In this document: positions 10,501 through 17,857 of the stretch, in pieces
Layout of the letters: every line of letters begins with the position of its first letter
Position numbering within the stretch: the stretch's first letter is position 1
From: Chryseobacterium endalhagicum
Lineage (GTDB): Bacteria; Bacteroidota; Bacteroidia; Flavobacteriales; Weeksellaceae
Length of the DNA: 64,000 nt
Assembly (NCBI RefSeq): GCF_016745235.1
Contig: NZ_JAELVM010000001.1
Location: 75,856-139,855 of the forward strand
Direction of reading: 5' to 3'
Program-made: the position numbers and the translations under genes
The notes under the pieces: model-generated
Databases searched by the model: none
What the model was told of the DNA's origin: nothing
What the model saw: only the letters and a program-made list of their open reading frames with translations

Positions 10501-11764
10501 ATCTGGATGCCTGAACTTTCAGCATATCGCTTGAGCGGAGTATTCCCGGTTCACCGGTTACACCCATAATACCCAGCGTATTTTCAATTTTTATCTGAAC
10601 AGATTCAGGTTTTGGGTCGTTGGCATCTGTGAATGCTTCCACGGTATATGTTCCTCCATTTTTAAATGTAAGCATTGCTGTATTTCCAACTTTGTTTACC
10701 TCAACGATATGAGTAGCGGAAGTCCCGGTCAGGCTGTTGTACAAAACTGTTGTCCCTTGCTTTATCCTCCAGTTAGCCGCGGTTCCAAGCGGGTTGAAAA
10801 TACTACGGTTCAGTATTTTCATCTGGTCGGCAGCAGTATTGAGTTTATATTCGATGGATACAGGAATGGGAATTTTGGTCAGTGTGGAATTTCCCGGAAC
10901 ACTTATTTTCTTTACAAAATCTTTTACCACTTCAATGATAATAGCACAGTTTTTATCCCCTGCTTTTTTTCCGTAAGCTTCTATTCTGTACTTTCCTTCC
11001 GGCAGGTTTTCAAAGATCTTTGCCATGGGCTGATTGAAAATACTTCCCAGACCTATAAATGTTTTAACCTTGTCCTTGGTGTCTTCTCCTTTGAAAAGGG
11101 CCCAGATAATTTTTGTAACATCTCCTTTGAACTGTGCCTGAAGGTAGAGGTTATCGGCAGTAAAAGAAGGTAAAAATGAATTCCAGGGCGAAGAAGGCAT
11201 TGAAATATAATAATAGATTCCGGTGGGTTTAGCTACCGGTACCGGAAGATTCATTGAAATGGATGATACGGAAGTAGAGGAGGAAGTTCCTGATGAGGTT
11301 GCCCATTGCGGCGAGGCATTGGCTACGGAGAACTCGTCTGCTTCCTTCACATCAATCTGGGAGACATTGTTGGATTGTCCTGTGGTGGCAAATTCAACAG
11401 TTCCCTCAAGCCCATATCCGGGACATTTGGCTGTGGAGACATCAAGCAGTACCTTCATACTTTTGTTAAACTCTACATTTTCGTAATAGTCTTTGTATAT
11501 GAGTTTGCATCTGTCTTTACAATCATAAGTTTTGCCATCCGGAGCTTTACATTTGCCAAATCCGTTTCCACCGCCAAAACTTTCAGCCTTGTCGTCCAGA
11601 TAAGTAGTTACAGGTTTGTTTTGTGCAAAATATTTATTTTTTCCAAGTTTTTTCTTCTGGCTTTTTACTTCCATCGGAACGGCAGTCCCTTTGGAATTGT
11701 TGGCTGCAGAACTGCTGCAGAACGCGGTAGCTCCTTCTACAATGATTAATCCTTTATTCGCCAT
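7526..11764 (-). CDS. T6SS effector: PAAR-like (DUF4280) N-terminus, GH19-like and CHAP/amidase-like C-terminal domains
   Basis: A 1412-residue polymorphic effector. The first ~130 residues (MANKGLIIVEGATAFCSS, then a Cys-rich stretch) resemble DUF4280 PAAR-like spike tips. About 200-950 is a series of beta-rich, Ig-like segments. From CYCNRAF (961) a lysozyme/chitinase GH19-like domain has SETSFF (candidate catalytic Glu ~1028) and YKGRGIQQLTG. From about 1212 a CHAP/amidase-like domain has AWCASF (Cys ~1254) and GHCTF (His ~1312). Together they could cut glycan strands and peptide stems of peptidoglycan. The toxin half is much more AT-rich than the delivery half. It lies in the vgrG cargo island and overlaps a lipoprotein gene. 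Confidence 0.8.
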   Translation of the reverse strand: MANKGLIIVEGATAFCSSSAANNSKGTAVPMEVKSQKKKLGKNKYFAQNKPVTTYLDDKAESFGGGNGFGKCKAPDGKTYDCKDRCKLIYKDYYENVEFNKSMKVLLDVSTAKCPGYGLEGTVEFATTGQSNNVSQIDVKEADEFSVANASPQWATSSGTSSSTSVSSISMNLPVPVAKPTGIYYYISMPSSPWNSFLPSFTADNLYLQAQFKGDVTKIIWALFKGEDTKDKVKTFIGLGSIFNQPMAKIFENLPEGKYRIEAYGKKAGDKNCAIIIEVVKDFVKKISVPGNSTLTKIPIPVSIEYKLNTAADQMKILNRSIFNPLGTAANWRIKQGTTVLYNSLTGTSATHIVEVNKVGNTAMLTFKNGGTYTVEAFTDANDPKPESVQIKIENTLGIMGVTGEPGILRSSDMLKVQASRFNVAYLPAAGKTAHWYLKKEGSGRIAAFENSASFKTPLINKRADAFLSQDAHLSTGQYLGKYTLEAYANPVGPGKQPAFSGSDTFNFEIIKNVIDKFTLPAGNIPKGTKVKYTAAARIATLTGNEAIKIEVPQNVTDNGDGTLTFNELGEFTISAHLTGDNTDSKKTDTKIKVSEPAVKRALWAYGTGVKRTETGFGEDTYGFIEIDGLQNQALKVKIWVKGEGDDFYKEKEKYMLEEKTVTLNSEGKASFMINTTEDYRKKLDTAIPKTTENPTPKYRLVFTIELQASTSTEVVLPASISIAGTKPVVIDAATTYLEVLDSNEELVITSEQKIVSIMFSTEDGKDIQRMQTFYGKTHKIWVHTVNMTEETLKIDVFKEVPKESLNEQDHIIYTHESKENFKDEKVGKDGLLEVSFTAKEEWKTPPKNFDYYIAQVSRQLKDPADPAKKIWKAEKIQVTINNTLPADLVRTEDMEKLGIKAYKQDGTPFTQQEMLELRKQFIFYESGCLKVSQKETPEVIDNDVVPVMVEMAEVRKQKTCYCNRAFTEAEVRSLVKHMRGKEEIWESTTMDRESFADLTFELNAMFSKYSINKCIQKIAFLANVYSETSFFRTAGEEKSDHASSGYKYKGRGIQQLTGDGSNPVAYEKYDEKVPENIVIYPELVATKLYLAVDSGGWFWSEYKKISTFKEKKDYSQAVKDAMKFKREYFSKALGKSLNETALLMEGEEEKYYFLICKILNGYSPSHKLEVNPNGWDDRKIGLSNLKTWFKYDKNICKDGGILPNLSGRAPWMDIAIAEAKIYGGKKESTIDNRIRIYHKDGGGTDSGSGVAWCASFVCWCIEQKGYPSPHSAGSRMFLTSSNAEKCEAFYGVVAVFSDCDSTGTNIDTKGHCTFVFGKLSGNEMYACLGGNQADMLKMSRYDCSGSVFVSWTEKNGTKHYKIFRGFYKPKGYIIKENDKLTPSDSYSSPDAASKIALNLNIESNENGESSR

Positions 11765-11781
11765 GTCATGTGTTCATCAAG

Positions 11782-12573
11782 TTATATAATACTGCTTGTC
11801 TCTCTGTATAATATCTTGTCTCCGTCAGAAAGGACAAAATCTGCCTTCTTTTTTGAATAGTGTCTTTTCGGGGAGTTATATTCCATCTGTATATGGAGTT
11901 CTGCTTTGTATTGTCCTGCCAGGTGCAGATATTTTTTCTCTATTTCCTCTTTTATAGGATCAGGAAGTATGGTTTCTGAAGTGAAAAAAGCATCAAATCC
12001 GTAATCCCTTTGTTCTGCTATAATAGTTCCTGTACATTCTATATCTCCGATTCCTTTAATATTCCATGTGAAAGATTCGTGGGTTTTTCCACCGTTATCC
12101 ACATAGGAAGGAGCAAAGAGAAGAAGGTTCCAGAAGGGTTCTTTCAACTTATTTCTGTAAAAGATATTCTCATCTTCAAGAGCCGTCAGATACTGGTTTC
12201 TGAACAGGTCTGCATTCTGATATTTTTCCTGAATACCTGCCGTTTTCTGCTTCCAGTTTTCTACATTTTTGTTATGGTTGGAGGCGTTAAGAAAAACTCC
12301 CTTTTCGTCTACTTTTACTTCAACAGGATAAGAACTCTGTTCCAGCTCATGAAGAATTTCCATAAAACTGTTTTCAGAAGGCAGAGGTGTGTCTTCCAGC
12401 TTTTCTATAAGCCAGTTTTTTGTGTGGTCTTCATTTTCAGTTTCTTCTATATTGATTTTGCAGGAAGAATGAAAGCCTTTTTTTTCACCAAACTGTACTT
12501 CAAGTGAGCTGTCCACATGATAGCTATGTGTTCCTGAAAATTTCTGAAAAGGTTTTACGCGGTTTTCTTCCAT
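11782..12573 (-). CDS. Hypothetical protein in the T6SS cargo island
   Basis: Function not recognised. It is a 263-residue soluble, acidic protein without a signal peptide or membrane segment, starting MEENRVKPFQKFSGTHSYHV. The middle is rich in aromatic and charged residues (KEPFWNLLLFAPSYVDNGG) and the end is beta-rich (AELHIQMEYNSP). The gene sits 17 bases before the PAAR-like effector, the position where effector chaperones or adaptors are often found, so a loading role is possible but unproven. Composition is intermediate between vgrG and the AT-rich toxin end. Confidence 0.6.
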   Translation of the reverse strand: MEENRVKPFQKFSGTHSYHVDSSLEVQFGEKKGFHSSCKINIEETENEDHTKNWLIEKLEDTPLPSENSFMEILHELEQSSYPVEVKVDEKGVFLNASNHNKNVENWKQKTAGIQEKYQNADLFRNQYLTALEDENIFYRNKLKEPFWNLLLFAPSYVDNGGKTHESFTWNIKGIGDIECTGTIIAEQRDYGFDAFFTSETILPDPIKEEIEKKYLHLAGQYKAELHIQMEYNSPKRHYSKKKADFVLSDGDKILYRETSSII

Positions 12574-12630
12574 ACTTTTTATTATTTGCGGTTGTCTATA
12601 ATTATTTTCTCCGGCATGAAATGTAGATTC

Positions 12631-13092
12631 TTATTTTACTTTATCCAATATCATCTTACCATCCTTGTAAATCACAAGATGTTCTTCAGAGTGATTTCCG
12701 GATGTATCATACCATACTTTACAGACTAAATTATCCTGATGGCCTTCAATCCCTCCGAACTCATTATCTCTAGCAGATTCCCGCATATTTTTTTTATAAT
12801 TGCTGAAAAATGAGTCTTCATAAAATAAAATCATTTTTGCGTTCTTAATATCTTTTTTGTTTTGATCCAGATAACTGTGAATATATAAAGCCAGTTTTTC
12901 AGGCTCATGATTACTGTAGCCGGAAATTGTATAATATTGAATTCCAAATTCCAACTGTGAATTAAATTCTTTATCTATTGGTTGTATATTGATGTCACTC
13001 ATTTTTGTATTGTTATAAATTATAATACCAGCAAGTACAGCCAGCGCGAGAATTATGATTGTAAAAATTTTTTTGCCCATGGATTTAATCAT
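12631..13092 (-). CDS. Small membrane-anchored protein, candidate immunity to the DUF3289 protein
   Basis: A 153-residue protein with one N-terminal membrane segment (IFTIIILALAVLAGIIIY) and a soluble remainder, probably periplasmic. No family recognised. It starts 3 bases after the stop of the DUF3289 gene and is AT-rich (about 23% G+C in the line at 12781). Small size, tight coupling and membrane anchoring are typical of T6SS immunity proteins, which is the inference offered. The start could be at the second Met, 12 bases further in. Confidence 0.6.
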   Translation of the reverse strand: MIKSMGKKIFTIIILALAVLAGIIIYNNTKMSDINIQPIDKEFNSQLEFGIQYYTISGYSNHEPEKLALYIHSYLDQNKKDIKNAKMILFYEDSFFSNYKKNMRESARDNEFGGIEGHQDNLVCKVWYDTSGNHSEEHLVIYKDGKMILDKVK

Positions 13093-13095
13093 TTT

Positions 13096-14433
13096 TTAGA
13101 ATGTACCTTTAAATTCTCCTACAATATCTATTTTGGTAATAAATGGTTTATACCCTCTGAAATGCTGCAAAATAAACCAACTGTAAAATATATCCTTATC
13201 ATATTTTTGAATATCGGGATAATCTAACCCAAAATGATCATAATAAATATATTCCAGTCCCATTTCAAAACTGCGTCCGTTTTTTTTGTACCGGGTTATA
13301 TAGACCTGATAAGCCCAGACATCATTGATTGTAATACCTAAACCACTGAATTTATCACTGAATTTTGGATTGTCTACTCCTCTGTCAACAAGATCTTTAT
13401 AAAGAATTCCATTTGAAGAATCTGTGATTTCCAGATTTTGAATTTCGCCATTATTTTTAGTTAGGTAAGCCTTTATTACTGATTTTATTGATGAAATGAA
13501 AGCTTGTGATTTCTCATGCTGAATAACAGCTTCTGTAAGGGTTTTATCTGAAAATTCGCCTCCTGAATTGGCCTGCATTCTGTCAACCATTTTTTTTGCA
13601 ACAGTTTCTATTTCCCCTTGTGAATACCATTCAATCTCGCTTTTGAAAATTTTAAAAAGATCGTCACTGGATTTTTTACAGAAGTTTTCTACTTTTTTTA
13701 CAGTAGAATCAGCATTATTGGTAGCATTGTCTGCCCGGGAAGTGGTATTGTACCAACTATCCTGTTTTTCTACATCATAATTTTCGGAATATAATTCGGC
13801 TTTAAGTTTATCAAATCCTACCTTATTTTCCGGATAGTCACCATAAAGCATATCTATTGCTGTGTCGTTACTGCTGACTTTTTTTCCGTCCTTAACAATA
13901 ATTTTTTTTCCTTTTCTTCTGGTTCCCTGCAGGATCAACATAGGAAATGTAAGTTTCTTGATACTTACCTCCACACTCACCTGATCAATCGGGTTTTTGA
14001 AGTAGGCATACACCCGCATATTATAGCATGGCAGTTTCACCTGTATGGTTTGGGTACTTCCTTCAATGGAAGAATAATCAAAAAAGAAAGGAACAGATGT
14101 ACTACCGATTTTCAGTTGCCACAGAAGTTTTTTATACTCTCTTTTTTCCGCAGATCTGTTAAATGTGGCCTTGAACCAGTACTTTTCACCTTCTTTGGGC
14201 TTGCTTATTTTTCCGCCGTTATCATCAAATGGGCCTTCAACTTTAGTGACCAGTAAAGTATTGTCTTTCTTAGCCTCATATTCATCCAGCTTCTTCCCAC
14301 CCTTTTTCCCATAAAAAGTATTTTCCTGCGGAGATTTAAAATCCAACGCACCTTTGGAAGCATCTTTCATGATATGTTCTGCTTCCTTATAAGATTTGCC
14401 AAAGACATTCCGTATGATATTTCCTCCTTCCAT
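13096..14433 (-). CDS. Putative T6SS effector with C-terminal DUF3289 domain
   Basis: A 445-residue protein without signal peptide. The N-terminal ~170 residues (FGKSYKEAEHIMKDASKGAL, then a beta-rich stretch) look like a delivery segment, followed by a helical linker rich in Asn and Lys. The last ~100 residues match DUF3289: WAYQVYITRYKKNG, YYDHFGLDYPDI, YSWFILQHFRGYKPFIT. DUF3289 is found at the ends of toxin-like proteins in several phyla; its activity is not known to me. It lies between vgrG/ydcF and a small membrane protein, as expected for an effector and its immunity protein. Confidence 0.65.
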   Translation of the reverse strand: MEGGNIIRNVFGKSYKEAEHIMKDASKGALDFKSPQENTFYGKKGGKKLDEYEAKKDNTLLVTKVEGPFDDNGGKISKPKEGEKYWFKATFNRSAEKREYKKLLWQLKIGSTSVPFFFDYSSIEGSTQTIQVKLPCYNMRVYAYFKNPIDQVSVEVSIKKLTFPMLILQGTRRKGKKIIVKDGKKVSSNDTAIDMLYGDYPENKVGFDKLKAELYSENYDVEKQDSWYNTTSRADNATNNADSTVKKVENFCKKSSDDLFKIFKSEIEWYSQGEIETVAKKMVDRMQANSGGEFSDKTLTEAVIQHEKSQAFISSIKSVIKAYLTKNNGEIQNLEITDSSNGILYKDLVDRGVDNPKFSDKFSGLGITINDVWAYQVYITRYKKNGRSFEMGLEYIYYDHFGLDYPDIQKYDKDIFYSWFILQHFRGYKPFITKIDIVGEFKGTF

Positions 14434-14502
14434 GGTTGTTGTTCTAAAGTTTTACAATGGATGTTCTGCTATACTTTTATTTGCTGAAGTTTTAATCTCT
14501 TT

Positions 14503-14562
14503 TTATAAATAGAATGCAAAAAATTCTCTAAAAATTGAATAGATATCTCTGATCTCAAAATA
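14503..14562 (-). other. Coding remnant downstream of the ydcF stop codon
   Basis: In the same frame as the preceding YdcF-like gene, after its TAG stop (14563-14565), the sequence reads YFEIRDIYSIFREFFAFYL and then TAA. This resembles the conserved C-terminus of the YdcF/SanA family, so a nonsense mutation or a readthrough stop probably splits one gene. Confidence 0.6.
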
Positions 14563-15060
14563 CTAAGGACTTGAACTGCTTATCTGATCAAAGTGATTCT
14601 TTTTAAATAACTTTTTAATCCGGGTCTGATGATAATACTGAGAGACCGAAATCATACTTTTATAATGCAGGCTGTCAGCAATTTTTATAGAATTAATGAC
14701 CGTTTTCTCCGTATTATCCCCATAATTGTCGGTAATGATCTTATCAGAAGGAATTTTATTCTCAATCAGATATTTTCTCATTTCGTTTCCTTCCCAATAG
14801 CCTTCTTTGCCAAAGCCTCCGCTTACCAGAATTTCTTTTACCTTCTGAGCTCTGTATAATTCAATACTTTCGTCCAGACGGGCTTTTAATCTTGGTGATA
14901 AGGTTCCGTCTTTATTCACGGTGTTGCCAAAAACTACGGCCAGATCAGTGTTCTGTTTCGTATCTTTTAGTCCATCGGCAATGATGTAAATAGAATGAAT
15001 AACAAACCAGATGATGCCCAGAATTAAAACAGACCTGAAAATTTTTTTCAAGAAATTCAT
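14563..15060 (-). CDS. YdcF/SanA family (DUF218) protein, C-terminally truncated by in-frame TAG
   Basis: The YdcF/SanA/ElyC family is linked to envelope integrity and peptidoglycan metabolism. Visible features are one N-terminal membrane helix (VLILGIIWFVIHSIYIIA), then the DUF218 fold with AVVFGNTVNKDGTLSPRL, ILVSGGFGKEG, DNYGDNTEKT and SVSQYYHQTRI. The 165 residues stop at a TAG, yet the next 19 codons in frame still encode a family-like tail (YFEIRDIYSI). The gene begins 4 bases after the vgrG stop, so it is co-transcribed with vgrG. It may be a pseudogene, a recent nonsense allele, or still functional without the tail. Confidence 0.75.
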   Translation of the reverse strand: MNFLKKIFRSVLILGIIWFVIHSIYIIADGLKDTKQNTDLAVVFGNTVNKDGTLSPRLKARLDESIELYRAQKVKEILVSGGFGKEGYWEGNEMRKYLIENKIPSDKIITDNYGDNTEKTVINSIKIADSLHYKSMISVSQYYHQTRIKKLFKKNHFDQISSSSP

Positions 15061-15064
15061 TGAG

Positions 15065-16978
15065 TTACTGCATTTTTACCTGCTTGCCGCTATTGATATT
15101 GACTTCTTTCGCACTTTCCACATTGATTGCGTCTTTCGTACTGATGTAGGAGCCGGCTTCCATATTCTCCGTGATATTTTTTGCTCTCGAACTTCTTCCG
15201 GCTTCTGCAGTTTCAATGATATTGCTTGCCGTCAGGTTATAATCATCATTGGCGGTTTCCGTAATATCTTCTCCGGCCATAATGTTGATGTTTCTCTGTG
15301 CCGAAGCTATAATATTTCGTCCTGCATTGATCTGCACATTTTCTCCTGCGGTGAACGTCATATTTTTGGGTGCATTCACTGTGATATTTCCTTTTCCATC
15401 CATTAAATACGTATTACCGCTTGGATCTTCTATGAAAATACTTCCTTCCTGATCATTAAAGATGATCTTGTTTCCGCTTCTGGTCTGGATGGATTTGATA
15501 TGATTATTAAGACCGCCTCCCAGTGCTACCTGCCCATGGAACATTCCGCCCATGGCAAAAGGAAAGTCAGGGTGATGGTATTCAAAACCTACCATCACCT
15601 GATCTCCCACTTCGGGAATAGCTACAAAGCCTCTGTTCTGCGTGATCGCATCGGTTCCTCCTGCATCAGGGCTCATCATTCTGATAAAATGGGTGGTGTC
15701 CGGATTCCGCTGCCAGTCAAACTGTACCTGTATCCGTCCCTGGTTCATAGGGTCTGTATTGGAAATAACTGTTGCGACCTGTGGCTGCGCATTAGGAATT
15801 ATAAATTCCGGTTTCGGCATGAATCCTGTGCCTTCTGCAACGGCCTCAAAGCTTCCGGTATAATATCCGCGGGCATTCACTTCATGGGTAACTTCTGTAA
15901 CGGTTACTTTGGTGAAATAAGAGGTTTCGCTGGTATCTGGCTTACGCATTTCAATGTCTGCGCAGCAGCCCGGATATAAAAACGGGACCGTTGTATTCCC
16001 TGAAACTGTAAAAACTTCCACAGCTGCACTGCCAGCCGCACTTTTCTGTGAATCGTCAACATCCATAAACATATTGGCATTCACCGGGGCAGGGGAGAGT
16101 GAGCGGGTTTTGAAAATATTGTTATTCAGTTCATAGGCTTTGGCCGGAATTTCTCCCAGGTGCCTGATATTATTTTCAGAGCCTTCCATTTTCGTATGGC
16201 TGCTGCTGTTATATCCAAAATATTCGGGTTTGGTATGAACTGCTTTCAGTTCTACCTGAACGTCACTTACATTACTGCCATAAATCAGGCGTACAGGCTT
16301 TTCAGAAGGCGGAAGTTTTCCAAAATGGAGCGTCTCACCGTCATAGTAAAACTGTTCACCATAGGCTTCTGCCGTTCTTGCCAGAAAGTTATAATGTGTT
16401 TCGTTGTATTGAGAGCTGTAATTGATGTAGCTTTTGTTTTGCGGATCCACTCTGAAATCAAATTTTGAAGAACCGAGTGCGTCTTTAATGATCTTATCCG
16501 CTATAATTCCTGTATTCACGGACTGTGCGCCTCCAAAACTTTGGGTATGAGGTGCAGAATCCATAAGGATCGTGGGGCTTTGCCCTTTAAGTACAATATT
16601 CCCGAGGCTCATTTTTTCCTGGCTGAATGCCGCTTTTGTGATGACGCCTACAAAAGTTCTTTCCGGACTTTCGTTTTCGTAGTCCTTATATTTAAAGACA
16701 ACGGTTATTCTTTTTCCTAAAAACTGGCGGGCTTCCTCAAGGTTATGATTTTGGGCGGTTCCCAAAGAGTCATGGGCAAGGATCAGTTCAAAATGATGAT
16801 GCCGTCTTGCGCTCTGCTGTAAGCGGAAATGCTTAAAATGGTTGACTGATTTTCCTTCAATCACAATGTCCATTTTTACCACACGATTGATCCCGGGAAT
16901 ATGGTTTACAGAGATCTTATCAGCATTTGCAGGAGTTTTATGATTAGGACGGAATGAAAAGTTGCTGTTTTCTTCCAT
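15065..16978 (-). CDS. vgrG: T6SS spike protein VgrG (TssI), Bacteroidota type
   Basis: Forms the trimeric spike that carries PAAR-like tips and effectors. The N-terminal gp27-like part contains FRLQQSARRHHHFELIL and YNFLARTAEAYGEQFYYDG. A gp5 OB-fold region near 395-480 has GRIQVQFDWQ, VGDQVMVGFEY and PFAMGGMFHG. The C-terminal beta-helix has repeating units such as VNAPKNMTF, VQINAGRNI and INIMAGEDI. 637 residues is normal. It follows tssD across a terminator and heads the effector operon. No structural T6SS genes (sheath, baseplate, ClpV-like ATPase) are in the window, so this is a satellite cargo locus. Confidence 0.92.
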   Translation of the reverse strand: MEENSNFSFRPNHKTPANADKISVNHIPGINRVVKMDIVIEGKSVNHFKHFRLQQSARRHHHFELILAHDSLGTAQNHNLEEARQFLGKRITVVFKYKDYENESPERTFVGVITKAAFSQEKMSLGNIVLKGQSPTILMDSAPHTQSFGGAQSVNTGIIADKIIKDALGSSKFDFRVDPQNKSYINYSSQYNETHYNFLARTAEAYGEQFYYDGETLHFGKLPPSEKPVRLIYGSNVSDVQVELKAVHTKPEYFGYNSSSHTKMEGSENNIRHLGEIPAKAYELNNNIFKTRSLSPAPVNANMFMDVDDSQKSAAGSAAVEVFTVSGNTTVPFLYPGCCADIEMRKPDTSETSYFTKVTVTEVTHEVNARGYYTGSFEAVAEGTGFMPKPEFIIPNAQPQVATVISNTDPMNQGRIQVQFDWQRNPDTTHFIRMMSPDAGGTDAITQNRGFVAIPEVGDQVMVGFEYHHPDFPFAMGGMFHGQVALGGGLNNHIKSIQTRSGNKIIFNDQEGSIFIEDPSGNTYLMDGKGNITVNAPKNMTFTAGENVQINAGRNIIASAQRNINIMAGEDITETANDDYNLTASNIIETAEAGRSSRAKNITENMEAGSYISTKDAINVESAKEVNINSGKQVKMQ

Positions 16979-17082
16979 GATTATTATTTGTTTTGGTGTA
17001 AACTGAAAAAATATAAATCTTATCTCATATGTGTGCCTCTACTTTTTCTTTAGAAAATAAGCATAGAAAAATGACTAGAGTC

Positions 17083-17132
17083 AAAAAAGACAGAACAGCA
17101 TCCCTTATATCGGATATACCATTCTGTCTGCT
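17083..17132 (-). terminator. Terminator between tssD and vgrG
   Basis: On the minus strand AGACAGAA (17122-17129) pairs with TTCTGTCT (17089-17096) and is followed by six T residues. It should let tssD be made in excess over vgrG. Confidence 0.65.
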
Positions 17133-17158
17133 GTTTTTTTGATTTAGAAATTATATTC

Positions 17159-17566
17159 TTAAGATGTAGGCCATTCTGCTAAATAAGAAGAATTACCCAG
17201 ATCGATTTGTTCCGCACTTACTACGAAGCTGATCAGCATACTGTTTTCATCTATTGCATCGAAGTCTACTTCGTGCTGAATCACATATCCGTTTTGCCAC
17301 TTCAAAGTAGTTAATGTTCCTTCTTCGTGAGATTTGTTGAATGTAATTTCTCCTACAGTAGGCTTGTACTTCCCGTTAAGAAGACTTTCCAGGATGTCAG
17401 ATTTTTCAGTAGCCTCTACTGTAATTTTGATCAATGCGTTGGAAGGGTCAGATGCTACTCTTCCTGATACGTCTGTAGAACGGGATACACTGTAGTTAAG
17501 TTTTAATAACTTTTGTCCTTCACCGTTGTTGAATTTTAGAATTCCTCTTGAATTTCTTTCTGCCAT
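17159..17566 (-). CDS. tssD: T6SS tube protein TssD (Hcp-like)
   Basis: Inner-tube ring subunit of the T6SS. 135 residues starting MAERNSRGILKFN, with the beta-rich Hcp-like pattern seen in Bacteroidota TssD proteins: LLKLNYSVSRSTDVSGRVAS near the start, YKPTVGEITFNKS in the middle and FDAIDENSMLISFVVSAEQI near the end. Tube proteins are needed in many copies; a strong consensus promoter upstream and a terminator before vgrG fit that. It is the first gene of the island. Confidence 0.92.
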   Translation of the reverse strand: MAERNSRGILKFNNGEGQKLLKLNYSVSRSTDVSGRVASDPSNALIKITVEATEKSDILESLLNGKYKPTVGEITFNKSHEEGTLTTLKWQNGYVIQHEVDFDAIDENSMLISFVVSAEQIDLGNSSYLAEWPTS

Positions 17567-17617
17567 GATAAGTAAATTTTAATTGTTAATACTATGTGTT
17601 TTGTTAACTTATGTCAC

Positions 17618-17646
17618 CAAAAATAGAAGTAATTCCATTATCTCAA
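17618..17646 (-). promoter_or_regulatory. Promoter of tssD (TTG-N18-TATTTTTG)
   Basis: Minus strand: -33 TTG at 17644-17646 and -7 TATTTTTG at 17618-17625, spaced 18 bases. This matches the Flavobacteriia vegetative consensus and leaves a leader of about 45 bases. Confidence 0.65.
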
Positions 17647-17803
17647 AAAAAAAATTGAAGAAATTTTAAAAAGTGTAGTAATTCTGCGACTAACAAGTGT
17701 TAGGTAATTTGTTTACTGGTAATCAACGGCTTATAAACACCTTCGTTAAGGGATTATTAACTTCCGATGGATAGGGGACTGGATGGAATCTGAAGGTATG
17801 GGC

Positions 17804-17838
17804 ATAAAAAAAACTGCCTCGAAAAGAGGCAGTTTAAA
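17804..17838 (-). terminator. Terminator of accC
   Basis: A perfect 10-bp stem AAACTGCCTC / GAGGCAGTTT with a 5-base loop, followed on the minus strand by TTTTTAT. It lies 20 bases after the accC stop. Confidence 0.85.
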
Positions 17839-17857
17839 ATTTATATTTAAAATAATC

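Noticed and set aside
10709..11173. Plus-strand frame of 154 codons inside the PAAR-like effector gene
   Set aside because: Antisense to the delivery half of the effector; no start context or domain.
5320..17566. Complete T6SS machine
   Set aside because: Only tssD, vgrG and cargo are present; no sheath, baseplate or ATPase genes were found, so this is a satellite cargo island.
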